From NCBI GenBank assembly GCA_005281725.1, contig SSBO01000008.1, positions 2,953,680 through 3,017,679 on the forward strand: a DNA stretch of 64,000 nt, given 5' to 3'. A model generated the notes under the pieces. It did no database searches and was not told where the DNA came from. It saw nothing but the letters and a program-made list of their open reading frames with translations. The position numbers and the translations under genes are program-made. Of this stretch, positions 50,101 to 60,200 are shown piece by piece; position 1 is the first letter of the stretch; every line of letters begins with the position of its first letter. This DNA comes from Wuchereria bancrofti. Its lineage: Eukaryota > Nematoda > Chromadorea > Rhabditida > Onchocercidae.

Positions 50101-53100
50101 TATAAATTTCGAAGAGTTTATTAAAAATTCTACTTGATTGCTTCTTCTTTTTTTTTCTAAAGTGTAATTGGATGTATTTTTTGTAATATATAACGGAGAA
50201 TGATCAAAAATAAGAAAATACAGAGATAAATGATGTAAAGAGAGAGAGAGAGCAGATAAGATCAATAGAAGAATGAAAGTGATAAATGATAATCAGTCCT
50301 CCATTTTTAAATATTATAGCTTTTATTTTCTATCATAACAAGTTGACATGTTATCAGATAAGAAGTTGTTTCCTTCATTGCAAATGTTATCCTTTATCCT
50401 TTTATCATTTCATTGTTATCATTTGTTATAATAGTATTAAAAAGCAAAAGATTTCAATTATTTACAAAAGAAAAAAATACGTATTATTTAAATAACACAT
50501 ACTATAAATAATCAATTCTAAAAGTTTAACTTTAAATTAATTTTAATTAATCACTGCGAAAAAAAAAAGAATCCATTAAAGTCTGATTTTTTTAAGTGAA
50601 CAATTTGTACTATGAAATGTTTCATATTTAAAAGTTTAATTTCATCAAAGAATTTTTAAGAGAAAAAATTAAAATAAAATAAGCTTTTTGCCAGAAATGT
50701 CAAACATTAATAATTTTCTCGCTTCATTGTAATGTCTGTGGAATTTAATAATGATAATAAATTTTACGACTTAAAAAATATATTTTAAATTATAAAATGA
50801 AAAAAAAAAGATATCACAAAAGATTTTCGATTGAAATAACCCTTAATAATGAAGTATTAAAAATTAAAATTTTAGTTTATTGAACAGATTAGGAACAGAA
50901 AAGAATTTGTCTAATCAATTTGTAAAAGAATGAAGTCACAAAGCAAACGAGTTGAGTCGGGCGGCATTTGTCTCCTGCTGAGTAATCGACTTGATCAAAA
51001 GGCGCTTATGAAATGAATGAATGGCCTTCACGGCGAGAAATAGCATACCTAAGGAATATTGGAAAATTTTTTCCTTATGAAAGCATAGTTACCTTAAAGT
51101 AATACAACGAAAAATTTTTTAATTTTATTTAAATACTTACTATTCCAATTTAAATTTTAATTTTATCATAAAATATAACACTAACATGATAGAAACATTA
51201 GGAATTTGAATTTCACTTCATTAAACAAATGTATATTTTGAATCAACAAAGAATAGTTTGCGAAGAAATTCCACATCATTCAAAACAAAAAAAAAAAAAA
51301 AAAAATGAATATGTTTGCAAATTTAAAATCTTCACATTAAACAAGAAGTTTTTAAAAGTTGAAAAAAAAAAGAATAAAGTCGACATTTCTTTCTTTTTTT
51401 TTCTTGAAAATTTTTAAAGAATTTATAAAAATGGAAAAATTCAATGAATGTGAAATGATCTATACTTTTTATAAATAAAGTTAATATGAGTTAAAATTGA
51501 TTCATATTATTGCTAGCACATAACCGATGTAAGTCAAATAACACAAAAATTTTTTCCAAAATTGTATTCTCGACATTAACTAAAAAAAAACAGTAATCCG
51601 ATCGTATTCTCGACATTGACTCAAAAAAAAAAAAAACAATAATCCGATCAAGAGATAAACATGTTTTAAAATCTGAATACGTTTACATTTTGATCAGATT
51701 TTTTATGATAGAAATAAGGTTTAAACTGGATGTGAAGAAAATAGCAAAGCGTAGAATTATTATAATTTTTCAAAATGTTTTAATTAAGTCACAAAAAAAT
51801 AGCTCAAAAGAGTTGATTGATTAATTCAAATAGTTGATAACCTAGTTAAGTGATAACAAAGCAAAAAAACAGTATAAATTATCACTTGTCATCAATAAAT
51901 ATGATCTTGGGTCTAATATTAAGTGTAACTTATATACTTCTATTTATAGTTATTATTCATCATCCATCTATCTCTTTTGCTATTCATTGTTTTATGTAAA
52001 CAAAAAAGAATGAAAATTTTTAGACTTTCAAAATTTTAAGTAATAAAATGAATGAATGAATGAAATTAACATTGTTCCATTCATAAACCAATAAAATGTA
52101 TGCCAGGAATGTGCTTAATATGGAACAATGTTGTGTGATGGAACCTCGATAAGAAACCATATCATTGGTTCAATTTAGGGAGAGGAAAAAGGAGTGTGAC
52201 AGTACGTATAGGTGACAAATACATCCATCCATATGCTGTTTGATTTGAAATGACGATAAAAGTTTGAATGTCCCTTTGGTGTGTCATCGATAGAACCGTT
52301 CATATCTTCCATGTAAAACGATAAAATTTCGAAAATGGTTACCAAAATTTGATAATACCTTTGACAATCAGTCAACCAATCAATCAATATATATGTATAC
52401 CTATGCAATTTTTTAAAAAATTTGACAATTTAATAAAAAAAATCTTTAATAATATGATATCCTGTATGAATATAAGAAATAATATTAAACAGATTTTATT
52501 AAAAATGATATAGAAACATTAAAATAATTATATTTCTATCTACTGCAACCATCTAGAAATGATTATTGCCATAAAGAAAAAGGTAAAATTCAAATAAATT
52601 TAAATTTTCTGATCAGCGATGATACAGTTCAATGAGTACGAAGAGTAATTCGATAAATAGATGAGAAAAAATGTTGACTGATATATAAAATAAATCCGAT
52701 ATTTCAAAATGACTATTTGTAGAAAAATAAAATAAAAATAAAAAAAAAATGGAAAATAGGAGAGGGAAAAAATTTGGATTTATTCTATTTTAAAAAATAA
52801 ATAAATAAACAATTTCTACTACATTTCTCTTCTTTGTTTATCATATTTTTTTATAAAAAAATAAAATAAAAAAATGGAAAGTAGGAAATATCTATGAATT
52901 GAAAAACAATGAAAATCTGAATTTAAAAATGAAACTATTTAATATCTCGAAAGAAATGATAAAATATTTTTTTTTTCACTGTTTTTTTTATAAATATGTT
53001 AATGATAATGATAAATTATTCCTCTTACTCTTACTACAATAACAATAAATATATGTGTTAGCTATTTCTTGAAACAATAAAAAAGAAAATTCCACTCATT

Positions 53101-53600
53101 TTTGAAATACTATTTCAGTCACAGTATTGTGTGACAAAAAAAAAAAGGGAGAGAGAAAGAGAGAGAGAGAAAGGAATTCCATTGAAATGGCAGTTTTTTT
53201 TTTTTTTTGGTGTAAAAAGGAAAAAAAAAACAGGAAAAAATTTAGAAATAAAAATGAAACATTGAATAGTTAACGAGAAAACAAAAATATTTCTCTTTCA
53301 ATTTATGCTATTTCTCTTTTGAAATATTTCAAAATTTTAATATTACGCAAAAAAATAGCTAACATATGTAATTACTATTGATAGAGTAATATTTATCATT
53401 ATCATTTATCATTAATATATCTATAAGCTATTAGATTATAATTATTTGATAAAACTAATCACATTTAAGTTTTAATTAATCATTTAATAGAAATATAATT
53501 ATAAATACGATTACTATTATTCATGATAAATATAATTGTAAAAGAGAAATATGTGTTTACGACAATAACAAATTTCTAATCATTTTGCAAATTCCAACGT
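47188..53600. other. Gene-poor AT-rich tract (middle part)
   Basis: About 6.4 kb of AT-rich DNA includes GA-rich runs near 48150-48200 and 53145-53175. Islands of higher complexity occur at about 47620-47760, 50935-51055 (with GAGTTGAGTCGGGCGGCATT) and 52140-52330. A minus-strand frame in the last includes MEDMNGSIDDTPKGHSNFYR but has no recognised domain or clear splice context. No gene is supported. Confidence 0.45.
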
Positions 53601-54269
53601 CAACTAAGATAAAGATCACAGTGGGTGCAATGCATTGGCATTAAGGGTATGTAAAAATTATTTTAAAGAATTTTTAATTTTATATAATTAGGCTAAAGAA
53701 AGGATAGAGATTGATTAATTAATTTGAGAAATTTGATCAGTTTAATTAGAAGATAAAAGCTAACCATATAATTTAAAGAAAATATTTAGGAAGAAAAAAG
53801 AAGGCAAATAAAATGTGAGAAATTCCAAATAGTACAGGTAGAAAAAAATTTTTAAAAAATTAGAAATAGAAATGGAACATTTGTAGGATAAAAAATGCTA
53901 TAATTTTAGTGCAAAAATTGAATAAATTTTTTTTTTGCGAAATATTTGTATGAAAAATAAATTATTATGTACATATTTAATTAATCAAAAATCAAATTAA
54001 AAGATTAAAATACGATAATAATTTTCATTAAATTTTAAGAATTGATTAAGAAGAAAAAAGCATACAATTGAATGAAATATTAAATTAAAATTTAGCATGG
54101 AAAAGTTTATTTTATTTTTTTTTTCTAAAAAGATAATTAAAGCAAATGGAATAATAAACCAGTCTTATAAATTTGGATATTTGGAAATCTGTAAGAAATA
54201 TGAAAGCTCATCATTTCAATTCTTCACTGAATTAAATCAAATTAGAATTGTAAGTATAGAATTGTTGAC

Positions 54270-54347
54270 ATAGTTCGCATTAGAGACCAATGTCAGGGCG
54301 GAAAGTGGAAAAAGGTGCCGGTGGATTGTCAACGGAGAAAGTGGGTG
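54270..54347 (+). other. Isolated GC-richer island, exon-like on both strands
   Basis: The stretch stands out from AT-rich surroundings. On the plus strand, after an acceptor-like TTGACATAG, a frame reads IRDQCQGGKWKKVPVDCQRR. Its cysteine spacing is reminiscent of extracellular cysteine-containing modules. On the minus strand a frame reads VTPTFSVDNPPAPFSTFRPD. Either could be a coding exon, but neither has convincing splice sites at both ends. A small nugget at 53620-53650 could be another exon of the same plus-strand gene. Function is unknown. Confidence 0.25.
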
Positions 54348-56253
54348 TCACATCTTAAAATTGCCAAATGATAAATTCCATCTCACTTTGATTATATCTT
54401 AATAATGCATATTATAACACATAAATTTATGCATAGAATGTCAAAGAAAGAAATATTGTCAACGATTCTGGCTTATTATGATAATAATAATAATATTGGA
54501 AATGATATACTGATAAAATAACTTAATGACTATTCCATTTTTCTTTTCCACTTCATTAATTTTTAGAATATTTTAAGTTTTTTTTTTAATGAAACAAAAA
54601 AAAAAAGCGCTCGAATTATTCTTTTTCAGTTATTTATATGATAAAATATATTAAAATTTTTGCCGTACAAAATGTAATTTGTTTTTTTGATGATTGAATT
54701 TTTGTTATTCAATATCTAAAGTAATGCGATTTACACTTTTACTTTAATTTTTACATAATCAATTTGAATATATGTAAACAAACGAAAATAAAAATGTAGA
54801 ACTATGGAAAGGAAAGAAAGAGATTGAAATAATTCGTAATTTAAAATGAAAACTTAAATAAATTCGAGTAGATAAAAAAGAAATTCATTTTCTCTTTTTC
54901 TTATCTGTCATTGCAGATAAAGTAAAAAAAAAAGAAATTTAATTGTCGAGTGGAAAAATAGGAAATGACAATTGTCAACAGTTTCTCATTTTGTTGGCCA
55001 TGAAAAGTGAAATCATAGGAGGTTAGATGTGAAAAAAAAAAAGGAAGAAAATGAAAATAAGAAAGGAATGAAATGTCACTGTTCGGGCAATTAACTACTA
55101 ATCAGATGAGAAAATAATTTCAGTTGAAGATACGATTATTCAATTTTTCATTTCAAAAAAAAAAATAATTATTTCAAAAAAATTTTGTCAAATTATTTGA
55201 ATGAACAAACTGAAACGGTTACAAAACAATGAACTACTATATAAGTCAAATTAAACTAAAAATTGACATTGTTGAAAAAAGAAAAATCTCAATCATATAT
55301 TTCTTAAAGAATTTTTTATGTGATTTTTTTTTTAACTATTATTCTATATGAATAATCAGTTTAATATGAAAAGCGTTGCCATTTAAAAGTTTCTGGAAAT
55401 TTTGAAATAAATTTCGAAAATGGCCAAAATGAAACAAACGATGAGAAAAAGTGAATAATTTTGCTTTCATTTTTTAAAATTAACTTATATCTGTCAATTT
55501 TAATTTGACAAAAGACAAATGGGAATAAAATTCGAAATTAGAGCTTGAAAAAAATTGAGCATTAAAATTTAAAATTCAAGATACATTGTTTTCAGCAGAG
55601 CACTTCGTTAATTAAATTGTCAGATAGTTTTTTTTTTTTTTTGTAATAAGCATTTTAAGAGAACAGAAATCAGTTAGAATCTGTAATGAAGTGTAAACAG
55701 AAGAGAAATCTCTGTATTATTAAATTAGAGTTACGGCAGATTGCAGCAAGAATCCGGAAACTTGATTGAAATACGGGAATATAAGCTATAATAATATAAA
55801 TAATAGTTAAAATTTAGAGGAGGAAATGGGCAAGGGGAAATTACAGTTCTAATCTTCCTTTTTCTTCAAACAATTATTCATCGTAAACAATAAAAGCGGA
55901 AATGGGAGGCGCAAAATGAAGAGGTAGAAAGAATGAACTACCATTTAAAAAAAAAAATCATTTATTTGAAAACAGTTAAAATATCATTAAAGATTTTTGA
56001 ATAAGTCTAACTGAAATAATTTATGAAAATGAGTTGAATCATTGAAATGGAATTTACAGGTATGTGTGATTCCATATTTTAAAATATATCCCAAATTCAG
56101 GATTTAAGATTGATGTTATATTTAGATAAAATTGTTAAGGAGATGAGTTAAAGATGGATCACCGCGGTATGCCTCATTGATATCGAGGTGACCTCGTTTA
56201 CACCCGATAATCCTTTACAAATTAAATGTTAACATTTAAGTATTTTATTTTAG

Positions 56254-56670
56254 ATGGTGCAAACAGATGATGGATTTAAGTGATGAGCACATGCGGTAAA
56301 TATTTTAAATTATTGAACTGTACACAAAAAAGAAAAATAGGCGAAGAAAATTATTAATTTGTTGTAGAGATGTCATTTTTTAAATGTCATCAATTCATTG
56401 TTTCAATGAAAAAAAAAAAAGAAACGCCCAGGTGATTTTAATTAATTAAATTAGTTTAAGTTACAATAAATAAATTAGGGAAAATTTTGTACTGTATGGA
56501 TAAGTTAACTTTTAAAAAGGAAAAAATATTTCAAGTTTATGGTTCATTTTTGCAAATAATTATAGAATCACAAAATTAGGAATTTTTCCTGCCCTTCCCA
56601 AACGTACCCGTGAAAAAGTATCCTCTCGCATAGATGCCGTAAAAATATTGATGTCATTATTAATTTATGG
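56254..56670 (+). CDS. Possible two-exon fragment of an unrecognised plus-strand gene
   Basis: Two exon-like segments fit each other in phase. The first, 56254-56295, lies between TATTTTATTTTAG and GTAAAT and encodes WCKQMMDLSDEHM plus two bases. The second, 56566-56670, lies between ATTATAG and GTAAAT and begins with the base completing that codon. It encodes ITKLGIFPALPKRTREK followed by VSSRIDAVKILMSLLIY. Composition is protein-like and unlike chance AT-rich frames. An upstream donor at 56167 (CCGCG|GTATGC) has the matching phase, but its exon start is unclear. I found no in-phase downstream exon before the convergent transporter gene. I do not recognise the family. It could be a real gene with exons I missed, or a decaying fragment. 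Confidence 0.35.
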
Positions 56671-57052
56671 GTAAATATCGAATACTCTTCCAACCCTATC
56701 ATTTTAATTTTTACGGACAGAAAAAAAAAATCCAACCAATGTTGAAATATATTTGTTGCGCGAATACGGAATGAAAATTGCGCCCATCTTTTTGGCTCTT
56801 TTTTTTTTTACAGTATTTCAAAATAATTTCAATAATTATAAGTTATTGTTTAAGAATGTATTTCAATTTATGAAGTTATTTTGTTTTACCTTCGATTAGT
56901 TTAAATTAAATTAATTGCTATTCCCAATGATTGTTTATTTAATTTCATTCACATTTGATTTAACTATTATGAATTTTTTTATAATTATTTTTATAATTAT
57001 ACCCGTGAAAAAGTATCCTCTCGCATAGATGCCGTAAAAATATTGATGTCAT
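56605..57052. repeat. Perfect 53-bp direct repeat pair
   Basis: The 53 bases at 56605-56657 (TACCCGTGAAAAAGTATCCT onward) recur without a mismatch at 57000-57052, 395 bases downstream in the same orientation. The first copy lies within the exon-like segment 56566-56670. The second has no acceptor before it and runs to a stop in the same frame. This is a recent segmental duplication or an assembly artefact. Confidence 0.93.
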
Positions 57053-57230
57053 CATTGTAAATTAACAACACAATTAGCACTTAGTTTATTGTCTTTCTTT
57101 CTCTTTTTTTTTTTTGCAAATAAATGGAAAATTATAAAATATTTCATTATTTCATACCACAATTAGATAAGATTTCAACTCAAATTAATACTTTTCTATG
57201 ATTTCATATATTTAAAATTATAAAATCATT

Positions 57231-60200
57231 TTAAATTTTCTTTGGTTCTCCTTTCCACCACCAAAATGAATCACCGCTTCTCATGCAAGCCTTCAAACGT
57301 TCGTCATCTGTCCACCATGCTGCATCTGAAGCTGCTACAATACAAAAGTAAACATTTGTGATAAGCGAAAAGAATGCATGTAGCAAAAATATGAATCGCC
57401 AATCATAAATTGTTCCTTCACCAATCAATGCATTCACCTGCAAAATAAATAAACAAATAAATAGATAAATAAACAAACAAATAAATAGGTTATAATAAAA
57501 AATTCAAACTAATACACATTAAATTGAACATTATCAATAAATAAATAAATTGGTTATAATAAAAATCTAAAATTGAACATTGTCAAATTATTGGGAATGT
57601 AATAAAAGTTTCATAAAATTAATAAGATGTAAAAATTTCTTTTTTTTTGGCTAATTTAAAATAATTGATGAAATTATTAATTACTATGCTTACATTAAGA
57701 GAAGTTATCAGTATGTATTTAAATTTATTAAAATATAAAATTATTATGAGTGTAATACAGTGTTTTAATGTAATTTCAATATTAATTGACTTTATTTATC
57801 TTTTTTTTTTTTTTTAAGTAAACAAACCAGAATTGGTGACAGTAACATAGCAATGCACCAAAGAATTTGAATATGTCCAAGCACAAATGCACTATATTGT
57901 CGTGATACTAACGTAGCGCACTTAAATGAAAAACATTTAATTAAAACTGATTAATTATTAACTGATAATTAAATTAATTAAGTAATTTCAATTAATAAAA
58001 TAGCACGTAATATAATGATGAAAGAAAAATACAATCTTCAATTAATTGTTAATGAATTATAATTTTTCAATAATAAAAATTTATTTATACCTTATTAAAA
58101 CCAGCTCCATTGAAACCATACATCGATGTTGCTAATGTTAGCAAAATCACTCCCGTTAATGGATAGCCTAAATTTTAATACTAAAAAAAAAAAGAATTTT
58201 TTTTTGAATAATTCTCTAAAAATAATTTTGTAAAAAAAAATTTCAATAAAAGTGTATTAATTAACTTCGCAAAATTGATAAATTCTCTAATTAAAATAAT
58301 AACAGTTCACTTTTAAATCATTCAAATTATCAATTAACTACTAACATAATTTTTTTTTTCTAAAATTTTCTGAAGCATTTAAAAAAATTTTTGAAAAGAT
58401 TTTTAAATAGATTATTTTCAAATTAAAATTAATTACCTTGAGGTAAAAAAGCTAAAATAATGAGGAAANATGCTGAAACACCAAGTGCTATGCTATTATA
58501 TAAACGTAATTTTGCAGTTTCTGATAAAATATGTAATTTATCACTGGTATAGCCGGCAAAAATCTAAAAAACAATGATTGTTTGATGAAATAAAAATTAT
58601 ATTTAAACAAAAGAAAACAATTTTTCAATTGTTTAAAAAAAAAAAAAAAGAAATTGAACGAGCACTGGGAGAATTTTAGAATTTTACTTTAACGAGAAAG
58701 AAAGAATTTTACTTTAACATATAACCTTAAAAAGAAATTGAACGAGCACTGGGAGAGCCGCGGAGAAACCGGTATGTTCTACCGAATATCCCAGAATTTC
58801 TCTGATATACTGTGGACTAAATGTATGTATTAGCTGAAAATAAAAAGTAATTGTTGAAAAGTAGTAAAATTATCATATTTGAGATATTTTTTTTAAAGCA
58901 TAAGAAATTATCGATTAAATAACAGTTATAAATTATTATAAATTGTTAATTGATGGATTAATATTTGATGCATTTTACTTAAAATTTTTTTCAATATATA
59001 TTTTACATTATGAGTTATTAAGTATTAAATTGACATATTATTAATATATATCATATCAACTTAACTATTTAATTTAAATTTTTCCTTTTCTCTACATTTC
59101 AACAAATGCAATGGAAAAGTTTTTTTTTCCTTTTTTTTTTAATTTGGTTATTTCCAGAGCAATTAATTAATTAATTCATTTGTTAATTTTATTCTAGGTA
59201 AACCTGTAATGTCATCAGATCACCAATAGCTGCTACCCAAATACCCCAAATTGCAGGTGTAGATAAAATTGCTAAATATGGTATTTTCTGGTGTTTTTTT
59301 GCTGCTGATAACAAGGTTGCAGTCGATCGACCACGGTTTATTTCTTCCAATTCAATTTGATTTACTAACGGATGTTCAGCTGAAAATTTTTGAAATGAAA
59401 CTTTTCAATAAAATTATTTTTAACAATTGCTAAAAATCACATAATAATAAAAATATTTCAACTGGCTGGCTGATGATCGATTTCTAAAGTATTGCACATC
59501 TGAGAAATATCTATGGAAAATGAGCGCCGAAAAAGATAAACAACCATTTATGATTGTGTTTAGCAAAAAAAAAAAATTTTATGTCGTTGAAAATAAAACG
59601 AATAAACAATTCCAATAGTTTAATTATGTCACCAAATGGTATTTTTCTTTAATCCGAAAGATTAGCTAATTTAGTTATTTATCAAATGCTTATAAAAATA
59701 GAAATGTTTTTTGTCTTATGAAAGTATTTCTAAATTACAAATAGTTATGAAGAGATTTTCATCTTAATCATAATAATCATAATAATAATCATAATTAGTA
59801 ATCATAATAATAATAAAAATCCAATGTGAGAAAGTTAAAAAGTAAAAACCTGGTTGATTTCTGTATAACAACACCCATACTGCAAATGCAACAAATGATA
59901 TTCCGGCATGTAAATAATAAACAGCTGGCCATCCCAAACTTGACGTACACAACTTGAAATAACTTTAATAATAATAATAATAATCATAATAAAGTAACAA
60001 TAATAATTAAGAAAGTTAGGCATTAATAATTATGAATATCATTTCCTCTTCAAAATATTAATACAAGGATAATTGCAATTTAATGCGAATACTCTATAAT
60101 TAATAATAACAATAGTAATAGTAATAATGATAATAATAATCGATAATTAACTAATTTATAAAATTTCATTAAACTTTCCCGTACTTTACCAGAAGTAGCC

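Noticed and set aside
52175..52408. Minus-strand ORF containing MEDMNGSIDDTPKGHSNFYR
   Set aside because: It looks somewhat protein-like, but no family, acceptor or donor could be assigned. It is mentioned only in the regional description.
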